This document shows positions 36,712-50,642 of a stretch of 64,000 nucleotides of DNA, in pieces. Made by a program: the position numbers and the translations under genes. Origin of the DNA: Apostichopus japonicus (lineage: Eukaryota > Echinodermata > Holothuroidea > Aspidochirotida > Stichopodidae); the NCBI RefSeq assembly GCF_037975245.1, contig NC_092572.1, positions 21,998,489-22,062,488 of the forward strand, in the 5' to 3' direction. Under the pieces are notes generated by a model, which saw only the letters and a list, made by a program, of their open reading frames with translations, had not been told where the DNA came from and searched no databases. Each line of letters starts with the position of its first letter. Position 1 is the stretch's first letter.

Positions 36712-37211
36712 CAGTGGCGTAGCTAGAGCTTTTGGCGCCCGGGTACAAGAGTAAAAAATTGCGCCCCACCCCCACTACTGAAAGAAAATTAAATTGCGCG
36801 TGAAAAATGTTGGTTAGTTATTTCGAGTAAGCCGTTACAGCCGTTACGCCTATGATATTTCCACCTTTTAAAATCTACTGTCTTGGTACTGTATAATGAA
36901 ATACCCGAAATTTCCGTGACATGTTGTCATTACAGAATACAGAACAGAATTTAAAAAAAAAGGAGAAAACGGTCAAAATGGACTGAAAAGAAATCACAAT
37001 CTATAAATTTGCTAATTAAAACAACTACATTCAGTTCAGATTCTTATTAGTAACTGGAAAATGTTCATGCCTGATGACATACATCAATTTCGTCATGTTT
37101 TTCTAAAAGTGCCTATTTTTAAACTCTCATTCTCCAATTTCAGCGCCCCCTTAACCCGGCGCCCGGGGCACGTGCCCTCCTTTGACCTCCCCCTCCCTAG
37201 CTACGCCATTG
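36712..37211. mobile_element. hAT miniature transposon, complete (500 bp)
   Basis: Left end CAGTGGCGTAGCTAG, right end CTAGCTACGCCATTG, flanked by the perfect 8-bp target duplication CTGGTGAT (36704-36711, 37212-37219). Eight-base duplications and CA-starting ends are typical of hAT elements. No transposase, hence non-autonomous. Confidence 0.85.
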
Positions 37212-37219
37212 CTGGTGAT

Positions 37220-39835
37220 TGCTCTCGTTTACTGATGAAGGAGCTGGCGGTTGTTAAGGTTATAGGGTTATGGTTAGGACCCATACTTTTTCAATCCTTT
37301 TCCGTTACCGTGAAGCCGGGCTTAGTAACGTCCTTCCACGTTGTCAGTATTGTAAGGAACAATATATATGCATTGCACTGTAATGAATAATAATTCAATG
37401 TTTTACTATATTATTATCAATGTAATCAGTAAAGTAATAAATCAGTCAATGATTGGAAGCAGCGACCACCGCAAAACACACGCATGCATTCATCAAATAG
37501 TATGTAGTGAAGCATTGTGAAGATGCTGATGGTAAAACAAGTCATGCAGCTCAACATGAGATCAACCATCCATACACACAAATGATACGGAATGTTTCAA
37601 ACACCATTTTCAACAAGTAATTATTTAACACATGAATCATCTCAATCCAACACTCAAATATGATTTCTTTTCAGGGGAACATGATGTTATTTTAATTTAA
37701 AAAATATTTTACGATATATAAAAAAATTAATATTAATTTTAGTACTATTAATTTTAATATTAAAAATTTTACGATATGCTATATCTTATACTAAGACAGA
37801 TCTGAACGGCGAGATTCGCATTTTTATGATAGCTATAGCTGTGTGGAATTGTTCAATACATATTTCTACAAATAGGTAAACTCAGAGGTGCTACAGAAGT
37901 GGTATTGATAGTTGCTTCACGTATTTCTCGATAGGAGAGGCATGAAACCTTACAATCTAACATTAAGGTCACCAGTCTTGTCCCCACATAAACTCAAGAA
38001 GTCAAATAAGGGTCACGAAATATGTTCATACTTCAACGCGCATTTGAATGTCACACTCAAATCATTTTTAAGCGTGTAGACTTATAATACCCTGACTAAA
38101 TGACTTTCTATTGCATTTAGTAAAGTAACTTGTGGAAGGACAGCTGAGTCTGCGTGAAGGAACTTTTAAAACTTTTAGTAATTTGACTTTTACAAATAAT
38201 TAGTGATTGAATAGTCAGAGGTCATAATCATTTATGGCATATAAGTTTAGATACACAATTATAAATAGTATCGTGGCATTTGCATTACTTCTGGCTTATA
38301 AATAAACATATACATATGACGGTAACGGATATTTGGTAGACATTACGTATCAAGATCTTACCATTTAGTCAAACGATACAAACCTAACCAATAAATTAAT
38401 TAACTTATAAATTTCAAAGTTTACCTGAATTAGAGACCAGCACTGTGAGAATATCTGGTAGAATTATCAGCTTCATATCTTCCTTAATTTATAAAAAGTA
38501 AAGTAAACTAAACAAAATGTATTATGATCACACTACACGGAGATGATTGTATGCTCTGAAATCATAGAATGACTCTTCACGATTAAACATCAAAATACTT
38601 TAGTAGTAGGTCAAACAATTACATGATATATAAACAGTTATAACGTTAATAATATGGTATCGTTTTGCTTTCACTTCATTCTAAAGAATTGATTTATGAC
38701 AATTTCTAATAAAACTAGTAACATAATCCACACTAATGATTTAATAATTAGTAAGTCATGAACAGAACTGACAGTGTTCTCTGTACGATCGTGTCTATAA
38801 TCGAGTCTCCACGAGACCAAATGCTATAAGGATATGGTATTGATCAACAGTTTTCTGCAATTAGGCGAACAATCAATTTCAGCCACTGAAAAACCTTCAA
38901 ATCATTCCTGTTACCGATTTGACTGCATAGAATGCAAATTATGCGGGTACCCTATCATTACGTAAGCTACATATGTCTGAAGTGATAGTCAGTCAAAGAA
39001 TATGGGATGATTTTGCACTGATTTATTCCGATTTTTATTTCATAGTTAGCAGAGCAATAATATAGATACAGTACGATCCTTGATCAAATGTTGACAACTG
39101 GATATCACACAGTTCCATTTCTATGATATCACACCACATCCGAGCTAACCCCTGCAAATGTTAAACTTTGCAGAATTTGCTCAGAATGCAGTGCTCAATT
39201 TGTATAGGAATATAGTCTGCTGGTATCAACACATGTCAGGTGATCGCCTTGCTACCTTCCGTCCTTGTTCACAACGTTCACACTAGTTCCCAAGTGTTTC
39301 GTGTTCATGCTCAGTACATGATCAATGGCTTTCGGTGACCAGTATGCAGCCTTTTATTTACATTCAGTTTGCTGCTGAAATGTAGCTACTCCGATGACAA
39401 TTAAAGAAACAATGAGTTTCAATTAGAGTTAACTTTTCTCTCCCTCTAATCGTGTGACAACAAAGAGAAGTTCATGATTCAAACGATGTTATGAGCATAT
39501 CTGCATCAGCAAACATTAACAGCCGTCCGTCCGAGCAACGTGATCGCCCCCTCCCCCCTCGCTCTCCCTCCGCCTGAGTGTCCCATATCAACTGAAAAGG
39601 TGTGTATGTGCACATAATCGATTAAGGAATGAGCTACTTGACGAAGTCTCGAGTTGGTTTTGTAAGCTTTTCACTACGCATCCAACTAAGTTACAGTTTT
39701 GGACTAGGGCACGAAACATGCATGAAACACTTGGTATGTAAACTATGCTACTCCCTGTTCTGTGGTTCAGAAATCGAACCCGCAAGTCTACACTCAAAAC
39801 ATTTCACTGAAGCTTCGTTGTCAACTCCAAGAGAC
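37220..39835. other. Intergenic region between gene C and VPS26C
   Basis: AT-rich, with a local inverted AT-rich patch at 37725-37765 and 5' flanks of two divergently transcribed genes. Apart from the possible first exon at 38425-38476 nothing looks coding. The stretch 39629-39835 must include the VPS26C 5' untranslated region; no clear TATA box was found. Confidence 0.5.
38425..38476 (-). other. Possible distal alternative first exon of gene C
   Basis: ATG followed by 17 codons with a hydrophobic run (MKLIILPDILTVLVSNS) and then a GT donor (TTCAG, GTAAAC) in phase 1. That is the phase of the normal signal exons and would join directly to Ig1 at 35821. A TATA-like TTTATAAATTA lies just upstream on that strand. 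It may instead be a relic of a fourth array member. Confidence 0.4.
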
Positions 39836-42800
39836 ATGGCCACACTCGACATTAAGCTTAAGCGAGTCCACAAAATATATCACGAAGGGGTAATTTCTTG
39901 TCATTATATCTTCTATAGAGGCTAATAACAGCAATGGCAGTGGTTACATTGTTTGGAGGTTCTACAGAAGCTGCTGCAGCAGTGCATACTACAGTACAAC
40001 TATAAGCCTAACGTTAGAATAGTCATTACAACTGTTTCGTGGAACTAGGCCAGTGTCTGTTATGTAGCTGTGGGCTGCGCAAAAACACTAAACCCGCACA
40101 CACTGTACGACATATAACGGCCTGACTCAACTCGACCGTCGTTAAATGGACCAATTATTGGTTCTTGTTTGAATTATATACATGTCCTATTGCATGACTG
40201 TATACTGATTATACTTGTGAAAGCAAGCATCTGTCATTTAATGTTAATGAAGAACCAGCAGTCCAGCAGAATATTATTATTATATACAATCATGGCCATC
40301 TAACTGTATGATTAATGGCAATAAAAATAACCAAATATTGCCAATTATGGATGACATATGTTTTTTATCTACATGTTAAAGTCAAAGAGCTGTGATGATG
40401 CCATTGAAACTTCATTTCTAAAATAATCAAGATTCTCCTGCCTATCTGTATTCCCCAACTGATTTAGGTTGGAGGGAGGGATGCTGAACTTGTGTGGAAA
40501 TTAAGGGCCCCCAGAAAAAAAAAAACATAAATTGACATTTAGTCAAATGGTGCATTCTGTGGCAAGTTTAGAATATAATTTAGGTCTTTTAAAATTAGCT
40601 CTAAACTTAAGGTATTGCTACTGTTTACCTTGTGTTGGTTGAAAAACAAGAGGAGGGGATGGTTCACCTGAAGTAGTGGTCCAATTCTTCTCTGGCTACA
40701 TGCACAACCCTCCCCTCCCCCCGACTGACAATTGTTGGTAGGGGTTGGGGGATGGGCCCTCCCCTAATCCCTCACACTTTGTGTTCACCAGTGCTATGCA
40801 AAAAGGTTGGCAAAAATTGTACTCATGCAGGCAAGTACAAACATGTTCCTGAAGAATCAGTAGGCATTACACAGTTCATAGAGGTAAATTCTCCAGTTAA
40901 AAGCCTGCTGAAGAGTGGTTTGATTTATATTATGCAAGCCCACCATAGTTTCTCAACCTAACATGAATACTTTTGTTTTAATGTTTTGTTTGATACTGTA
41001 TGTCTTTTGTTCTGTTTTCTTTCTTTCTTTGTTCCCTTTAGGAAGTGCTTGCTGGAGTTGTCATTGTTCAATGTAAGAGCGATGTCCAGCATCAGGGTAT
41101 CACTCTGACCTTGGATGGATCGGTCAACTTACAGCTCAGCAGCAAAAGTGTCGGATTATTTGATGCATTCTACAACTCGGTCAAAGTAAATCTCTTTCAC
41201 AATTACATTCCATGATCAGTGTATTTCTCGTCGGTAATTTTAGTCGGTTCTGTAGTGTCTCATTGTTTGCTGTTATTGTGTGAGTAGTGAATTTGGTTAT
41301 TGATGCAGGGAGGTTTCTATTCCTCTAAACAGGTTGTACTCACTTCTGCTTACATTTGGCTATATAGGCACATACCCATACTAACTTACATTTGTGATGT
41401 GGGAATCCCATGTGACCTGTCTTGATGGTAAAAGATGGCTGCAACAATAACAACAAACACAAGTGCAGAAAGTAGCTATGCTTGGAGCCAATAATCGCCA
41501 AAGTAAAGAGCACATCAGATATCTAAGGTGTCCTGCTGAATAATTTGATAAAAACAAATATGTAGTTTATGAGAATTTTAAATTTCATACCTGTTATCAA
41601 GAACAAGATATGAGCTTCCAAACGCAGAACACAACGGACACAAGCCCAGAGTGGCTAAAAGGGAGTTTGAACCAAAATTCACAGAGCCATATTCCAGAAA
41701 CCAAATTGAGTATAAAGTTTTTGTGTGTGTTCATTGTGGTCACATTGCATTATTCTGATAAATATTCAGATATATAAAGAGGATTACCAGGGACCTCTCA
41801 ATTGCTTACATATTCACTGCAGGAAATGTGTTACATCCTTCCACCTAACTATGAAATGAAATTTTCTACACAACCTTTGGTCAAAGTTTTGAATGCCTGG
41901 GTAAATCTGTCCACTTGGCCTTGAGGCCTTCCGATAGCAATCACTTTGCAAAATATTCTGTGGAACCAACTTTGGTGTCTGTTACTACCAACATTTGCTC
42001 TAGATAATAGCCATACTGGCAGATAATACTGAGCCATAATATTGAGATACTGTACTTAGGTTTCAGCATAGGAACCACAAATGTCTGAAATGTTTTAGTT
42101 AAAGATGCCTTTCTGCTTCAAAGCAAAAACTGTTTTTATTCCTGTTTTGTAACTTATTACAATCAAAAAGATATTAACAGCCCATAGTGGAAAAATTGTG
42201 CTGGCGACATTAACTGTAAAAATATGGTATTGCAAAAAACATTGAGGGCCATAAATTTTTACACGGTTGGTTCGAGGGGTTACAATATTCTGTGACTCTA
42301 ATTTGTGTATAGTGGTAGAACCATGTGGAGTTTCTGGAAAATGAGATGCAATTATCCCTTGTACCACATGATGATTTGGCAAAGAAAAGCTAGGTTCTGG
42401 TCAGGAATGGACAGATATATCTGGTTAGGATTAGCCAGGTATCTGATCAGGAATAGTCAGGTACTGTATCTGGTTAGGATTAGCCAGGTATTTGGCAAGA
42501 AATAGACAGATATACTGTATCTGGTAGGAATAGTCGGTTTCTGGTCAGGAATAGACAGATATCTGGTTAGGAATAGCCAGGTATTTGGCAAGATATATAG
42601 CCAGGTTTTTTTGGTAAGTAGTAGCCAGGTATCTTGTTTGGAATAGCCAGGTATTTGGTTGTCTCAGTAATTTGGATGTACTGATGAGATACTAACATAT
42701 GATCTATAAACAGGTTTAAAGAACATGTTTTATTGTTTTTACTTACACAAAAGGTAGTAATTGTTGCCAAAACCTGCTGCTACTAATCACCATTAAATAT

Positions 42801-45800
42801 TTGAACATTCACAAAAATCACAAACTCTTAAATCCTGCTTTAAGGTCATCCAAATTTATCATTTGGTTGTTCATCACCATGGATTATAAGTGAATAATTA
42901 CTTGTTGCAATTCTTCAAACCCCCACCCCACCCCCAAAAAAGGCCCAAGTTCATAGAAGTTTTATATAAAAAAAAAATTATCTTTTGTATTATATTCTCT
43001 GTCACACATTGAATGGGATTATATATATCTTGCATATTTAAATTAGTCATTTTGAACGATTTGTTTTAGACATAATTTATCTATGACTTATGTTAGTGTA
43101 ATCTTACTCTTATTTGCATTTCCTTTATTTCCACAGCCCATTCAGCTTTTGACCGGTGTTCTTCAAGTTGTAAAGCCTGGTAAATTTCCAGCTGGAAGAA
43201 ATGAATTACCTTTTGAATTCCCATTAAAAGCAAAGGGAAGCAGGAAGCTATTTGAGACTTATCATGGAGTCTTTGTGAATATACAGGTAATAATACCCAA
43301 AAATAGGAATATTAATTACATTATTGCCGTTTAATTGTTTTAGCGCATACCTGATGGTATTTGTGGTGTTTAGTCTTCGTTTTATGAAATTCAAGTGAGG
43401 TCATAAGTAAACTTTCTATTTCTGAAATTTTGTCTGAATTAACTTAATTTCAGATTTAAATGCAACTAGGATATATTTACTTCTTTCATTACCAGCTCAA
43501 AGGTAACAAAGTCGTTTATGAAATGTCAAGAAAAATCATGTTTTGTGCAATACTCACTTTGACATACTATGCTCATAGTAATGATCAGCCCAGACAAAGG
43601 TTAACAATACCAATGAAGGATTTCACTACTGTGTTGCTAAAGCTTTTTAAATAGGTTATAAGAAAATGGAGAAAACCACATGCATCGTTCATTTTTTTCC
43701 ATCATCTATTTTATTTTATAAGAGCTCTCCATTGTTGTTCTTTCAATACTAAACACATACTTCCATAGACATGTTCTTTAATTTGTTGTTAACATATATA
43801 TAAAATTATCATGAGCAGAAGTGTGTTTACTTATCTGCAAACAAAACTATCTTAGTGAGACGAAAGAAGTTTTTCTCAGATGTCAAATACTGTTATTGGA
43901 ATTATGATGTAATATTTGAGATATTATTATTATTATCATTAACCAGCATTTAGAACGCTATTCACATGCCAAAGAGTGTACCATAGCGTGTACAACTTAG
44001 CCCTGGTAACTTGTCATACTTACACACCAAAGTGTGCAAAATCCAATCAATATCTCCTGGGGCACCACATTGCATCACAACCACGTGTCCCCCAGGGGAC
44101 TTACCATAGGGTGCAGCCACAAACCGGCGCACGCAACTATATTTACAAATTACCTAGCAAGTCCCCATTTATACACCTGGGTGAAGAGAGGCAATGGAGA
44201 TAAATAGCCTTGCCCAAGGACACAGCGTAATGATCTGGCCAGGACCCCAACCTGTAATCCTTAGATCACAAGTCCACTGCCTTAACTACTTGACTACAAC
44301 GCTCTCTCTATTCCATAATTGTTTAAACAATAGTTTGAATTTGTACCTGCCTGTTTCTTTGTTTTTCAGTATACTGTGCGAGCTGATATGAAGCGGCCAT
44401 TGCTGGCAAAAGATATGGCCAAAACAGTAGAGTTTATCATAGAGTACACTAGCAAGAACGCCAAAGCTGAGACCAAACCAGTAACATTTACAATTACCCC
44501 TGAGTCATTACAGAACATTAAAGAGGTAAGGGAAATTAAGAAGCATATGGTTGAATTTGAATTGGTTTTCACCTAGAGATGAGGGAAGTTCTCCTTGTAT
44601 GGATGAGAAAAAATTAAGAATATTCGAATATTAGGCTTTTGAATATTTAACGCTGCATTTGTAAGGATCAAGAATGTTACAGTAAGGCTTAATAATGTAA
44701 CTTATCATTCCTAAAGGAAAGCTTCCATAGAGGATGAAATTCATGAAAAAGAGACAAATTTCTAATTATGTTTACGTTCTTTCATATGTATGTACACAAT
44801 GTTTGCTTCACCCCAAGTTTCAGCCTTTAAATCATCCAACACTTTCCTAAAATACTATTGAAAAACGAGCAGTTATGGACATGTTTTGTTGCCTCTCTAG
44901 TAGGATTATGCTAATAGATGGGAGATGAACAACTTTTGTGGGGTGTACTAGATGCTTGCTGGATCTTGGTCCTTGATGTGTTGTTTGGCTTTTACTTGTA
45001 GTATGAATTTATTAGTCACTTTTATATTTGACTTGTAACTTGACTTGCAATAACATCAAGTTACTTGTGTCTTGACAGGACTTGATGACAATAATGTCTT
45101 ATGTCTTCACAAACATTGACTTGTGAATTGACATGACTTGATGACATTAATGTATTGTGTCTTCACAAACATTGACTTGTGAATTGACATAACTGAAATT
45201 ACTTGGTTACAACACTATGAGATGAACCCACTGTGATCACTTTGGTAGCTAAAGTGGCTGTTAGCATTGTTTTGATTAAAGTTTCTATCCAATTAAAATA
45301 TGCCCATGAAAATGTCGTTCAGTAGCCAGTTCATCCTGCAGGTGATTAATATGAGATGTTTCTGGGTAAAGAAATTTATTAAATTGAACGGAATCATTCA
45401 TTTCTTTTTTAGTTTCTTTTTGTTTCTTCAAATTTAGGATGTGTTTTACTTGTACCAATTGCAATCCTCTTGAGTTCCATGGGTTACCACACTCAGTTAC
45501 TACTAGCAACACTGTCTGGTATATGTTTTAAAGTTTTAAACCATGTCCTCTACAGAAAAAAAAGTGGACTTTTGTATGAGTGTATGTATGTATGTATTTT
45601 AGATCCTCCTGCAAGCAGCAACTCCTGAAGAAGCCGTCATTGGCTTATCAAAGCCGCATGCAGACCGAAGTCAGTCTCTTAGATTCATATTTAACGTCCA
45701 TGATTATGAATTGTCAATTGTCAACAACTCTGTAACTGGACGACATACATTAATCTTGGAGTGACTCGAACTCGGGACCTTATCATTGAAAGGCACCAGC

Positions 45801-48800
45801 GTTAACCACTGAGCTAACACTCGTAACTTTTAACTTGATTTATTTATTTCTTTCATTTATTTATTCATTTATTTGATTTATTTCATAGTTGTAACATATT
45901 TCTGATTCTGTGAAGATCATTCATATAGCAAGGTAGATAGACTGGCCATTGGTTTCATTGTTTAAACTCTACCGCTACATCATATGTTGTTTTTGATGGT
46001 TTGATCTGTTTTGTTCCGTTTGCAGCAAAAGTCTAACATGCCAAAGTTTAAAGTGAAAGGGAAGCTGGACTCCTCATCGTGTTGCATAACAAAACCACTG
46101 ACCGGTCATGTGGTCGTAGAAGAATGTGTGGTTCCAATCAAGTCCGTCGAGATACAATTGGTGAGAGTAGAAACCTGTGGCTGTGCAGAAGGATATGCTC
46201 GAGATGGTGAGAATAAACTTGTACAAAAATGAAATTGTAATATCTCCCAAAAAAGGTCAATGTTTAGCTGTAATGTTGTATCCAGAAGACAATTTCAATT
46301 TGGAGAAATCAACGAGATATTGTGTAACTTTAAAGAGAACATGTGGCAAAATGTTGTTAGAAATTTCCTGAACACATTTGCCTGTGAAATGGATTTAAAA
46401 AGGATGCTGGAAATATATAGGCAAAAGAAGGTAATAAAAAGCATCAGTGCACTCTTTGAACAGGCCTGGATGTTTGGATATTGAATGGTTATAGTAAAAA
46501 AAATATGTTTATCTGTATTAGAATAATTGTGAGCCCAGAGTCTGTATATTGCTTAAGATAAACTCCTCATTGTATTCATCATGAGAGACACACCATTCAA
46601 TCTTATTATACTTCTAGAAAAAAGACTTTTCACTTCTTTCCATTCTCCAATCTAAAACTAAATATTGTCCATTCATATCGATTTATCAAACAGCGACAGA
46701 GATACAGAATATCCAGATAGGAGAGGGCGATATTTGTAGAGGCATCACGATTCCAATCCACATGGTCTTCCCACGACTCTTCACATGTCCCACAGTAGCC
46801 ACGACTAACTTCAAAGTTGGTGAGTGTTGTTTGATATTGAAGCTGAATGCAATGCCACTTTATGTTTTTATATCAATAACATCTTCATGAGGTAGCATAC
46901 TCCATATAATGCCCCATATAACCTACACACTAGCTCATCAAAGTATGGTGGTCTCATAAGTCTAGATAGAATTTATCTATTTGAAGTTATCTATCTATCT
47001 ATCTAAACCCTACCCATCACTGGATAGCTGACAAGTTGGCCATTCACGGCACTATCAATTTTCCATATCAGACCATTGGTATGAGAGCCTGAAGTTTTCG
47101 TCTCTTATCTATTTGAAGTTATCTATCTATCTATCTAAACCCTACCCATCACTGGATAGCTGACAAGTTGGCCATTCACGGCACTATCAATTTTCCATAT
47201 CAGACCATTGGTATGAGAGCCTGAAGTTTTCGTCTCTTGTAAAAACAATATTTGTATGCTGCTCTCGGGAGACCGTAAGTGGTCTAAAATTGGTCCAATT
47301 GTCGCACGACATGTACTTTCATTCATGCTCTTCAACATCCAAGTCACAAAAAACTAGATTTTGTTTGATAAATATATAAAAAAAATGTTCTCTTGATGCT
47401 TTTCCACACATTTTGAGAGGAAGGATAATTAGGCTGTTTGATATATACTCTATATGGAGTATGCCACCTTACGCATACAAAAGACTCTCAGAATTAATGT
47501 GATTTAGCTTAAATCATATGTGCATATAAAAGGAGTGTTACTTTAAACACATGCACTTTATGGTCACTAACGTCCTGGTTTTACAATCAATAACTCTTTT
47601 TGTTTTGTTACAGTTTTGGGTTTCAGGTTCTATCATGGGACCAGCAAGTAAAGCCTAGCTCTGATAGTTGTAATGTATTAAGAGAGTATTAGAGTTTTGA
47701 GGATCTAATCATGTACGAGATGTATATTAAATGGCCACTGTACCTTTACATGAGGAATACCTTCGTTGCTGTATACTCTCCTTAGCAGACAGGTTACTGT
47801 GACTTTGTGAGGGTATCTTACAAAATGTAAAGAGAAGTTAACCACATGACAGGAATACTAGTCCACAAGTGTCTTTCATAAATCTTGGTACTCACAAACA
47901 CATCCTTCCAGAGCAAAAGTGGACTTTCTGAATGGTAAAGAAAGTCCGGCTTATCAGGTTTCATTGACTCAAGTGCAGTCTGTGCCGAACAGATCAAAAC
48001 GTAAAACCGTAGCCACTTAATATACTAACCTATAGTCTCTATTTAGGTAATACTCCATCTACCCCCCGGTCATTGATAAACTGTGCAGGTCTATATGGAT
48101 GAAGTATGAACTGTGACATAGTGAGCGGTAGTGTTGATATACAGAGTGTACAGATGGTTGGATATCAACTAATATCAGCAAATTTAATTTGTGCCTCAAA
48201 TTTCTTTTTGCATTTTCTTTACTTCCTTTCTCTGTTCTTCTGTTATGCTTTTTCTTCCAGTTTCCTTGCTCTTTACTTTTATGAATATTATTCAGTTTAA
48301 TAACTTTCACCATATTCCTAAAAGCTGATCTTAAAAACTACTAACCTAGCATGGCATGTTTTTCATCATTGTGCTAATAATAGTTTTGAAAGCTAGTCCT
48401 CCCTTTTTTTGTTTTTGCATATTTAACTTTGCACTGCACCTTTAGAGCAATTTTTTTTTTTCTGATGCAGACTTTGAAATCAACATTGTAGTTGTCAAAC
48501 TTGTCATGAAAAATGATTACCTTTTGCATTGCTCTTAACAGTAATGAATATTATTCAGTTAAAATTATAACTTTCACAATATTCCTTAAAGCTGATCTTA
48601 TAACTACTAACCTAACATGTCATGTTTTTCATCATTGTGCCTAATAATAGCTTTGGAAAGCTAGTCCTTTGTGTTTGCATATTTAACTTTTATTTCTTTT
48701 GCACTGCTCCTTTAAAGCATGTTTTTGTTGTTTTCCTTCTTATGCAGACTTTGAAATCAACATTGTAGTTGTCATGAAAGATGATTACCTTATCTCAGAG

Positions 48801-50359
48801 AACTTTCCGCTCTCTATCTATCGCAATTAGTTTGCTCTTACTCTTCCCAGCTGAAGCGATTTCTGGTATTGGTTTGTTTTCAAATCATGCACTGCTGCTA
48901 TGCATACCACATATAACTGTGATGTTGTTACTGTCCAGTATGCATAATCCTATGTGTTATTTGTTGCATCATTCCATGAGAGGAAACCTTAAAATAAAAC
49001 TAGGAGAAAGCATTGTTTACTATGTTTACATACATGGAGAAAGAGTCTTGTGATTTACCATTCATATGCAAATTCATGTTATTTACAATTCATATGCAAA
49101 TTTTTGACAAGCCTCTGACATACTGTTCAAGGAGACTAGTAAAAAATACTTTATAGAGAAAGTATTTACTTGCATTGAAGATAAGGCACCTAAAATGCAA
49201 ACAAATTATCTCTAACTTAAAAATTATAAAGGGTAAACTTGGGAATATGTTGAACAATCAGTGAATTGAATATTTTGTTTGTTGGATTCAGAGTCTGGTT
49301 ATAGAACTCACTATTTAGAAGTATTAGTTTGGATGTAGCTACAAAGATATCTTTGTTAGGTTGAACCTAGAACTGAAAAGAATTAGGCAAAGCTACAACC
49401 TCATGCAAAGCCAGTGGCACAGCCTCTGCCCCCCCTATGCCCCCTGCCCCCCTCACAGAAATTTTCAGGGACGAAGCGAGGACTGCAGAAAATGGCACAC
49501 GCATGCAAAGTTGTATGAGCTGGGAAATGTAGTAAATATTATAAAATATGATAGCAGCATGATTTTGCATCTGAGCCCAGTTATGGAAACAAAATCTCTC
49601 AAAAGAGAGCCAGCCCAACCATCTAATTTCAAGTTTTTAACTAAAGATAGATACCATATGGTGTCATGAAAAGACATATCAAGGTAAAACAAAATGTCAG
49701 ACTCTGAAAATGGGGAGAACATTTGGCTTTTCCCTCTCACCCCTGTGCAATGCCTGTGCAATGAAAAGACAGAATCTACCGTTGGTTTTTGTTCCCATTT
49801 TACCATGTCTCTGTATTCTGTAACATTGCACCATGTCTATGTATTCCTTAACAGTGCACCATGTTCTCAATGCATATTTTATCACCTGCTTTTTTATAAT
49901 CTCTCCTTCTTGTTAATATCATGTTTTTAGTTTATTGAATTGTAAGAAAAACTTCAAACAGAACCAAGGATAGGATATGATGAAATAGTCATTGAAAAAG
50001 TGCCTAATTCAGGCTAGCACTTCACTTCAATTTCTTAGATAAACATACATTCATATAGATAGATAAAGATATCTCGAGATCCGGCTTTAGGAATCACAAA
50101 TGATTTCGAGTTGGTTAGCATCATGTTTGATCTCTAGAGTAAGGCAAATATGTCACCAAGACAGAACTAGTATTGTTCGATACAGGTGACAAACGCCTAC
50201 AGTGGAAGTACACCTTCCTTACCGGTTTCGAACCTCTGGACATACAACCAGTGTCCATAGCCTAGTGGTTAGGGTGTCCGCATATAATGCGGTAGGCGAA
50301 TCCCGGTGGAGGCTGGAAGATTTTTCACTGTTCTGGATTTGCCAACTCACTACGATTTC

Positions 50360-50401
<42 letters not shown>

Positions 50402-50603
50402 ATTATTATTACTAACCTCTTTCGTCTCTCATGTCATACAATTAAACGTAGACGATCAATACACTTGCTTTCACAATACATACATCATACAGTCATATAT
50501 GTTTCGTTGTTGTCTATCTGAACAATATCTGTGATATTTGTGATAATAAATTCTATACGTATATAATAAATATAAATATATATATATATATATTTATATA
50601 TAG

Positions 50604-50642
<39 letters not shown>

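Larger units (their letters stand above)
22017..36987. repeat. Tandem duplication unit 2 (carries gene C)
   Basis: Paralogous to 9617-22016 but about 2.6 kb longer. The excess comes from an expanded minisatellite (29467-30936), the 241-bp palindromic insertion at 28209, the U2-headed insertion at 24529, and two intron blocks (about 32910-33500 and 34040-35150) not found in unit 1. Confidence 0.8.

Noticed and set aside
37061-37390. Plus-strand ORF of 109 residues
   Set aside because: It runs through the right end of a hAT miniature into intergenic sequence; no family features.
46011-46484. Overlapping ORFs extending VPS26C exon 5
   Set aside because: They read into the intron beyond the donor at 46206; the family sequence continues in the exon at 46694.
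49361-49930. Overlapping ORFs on both strands (about 60-110 residues)
   Set aside because: Intronic, no start or splice context, no recognisable domain, and frames overlap on both strands as expected by chance.
50245-50310. tRNA gene
   Set aside because: A- and B-box-like parts are present, but the arms do not pair well and the same tail follows related copies at 18530 and 32010, so it is a SINE head.
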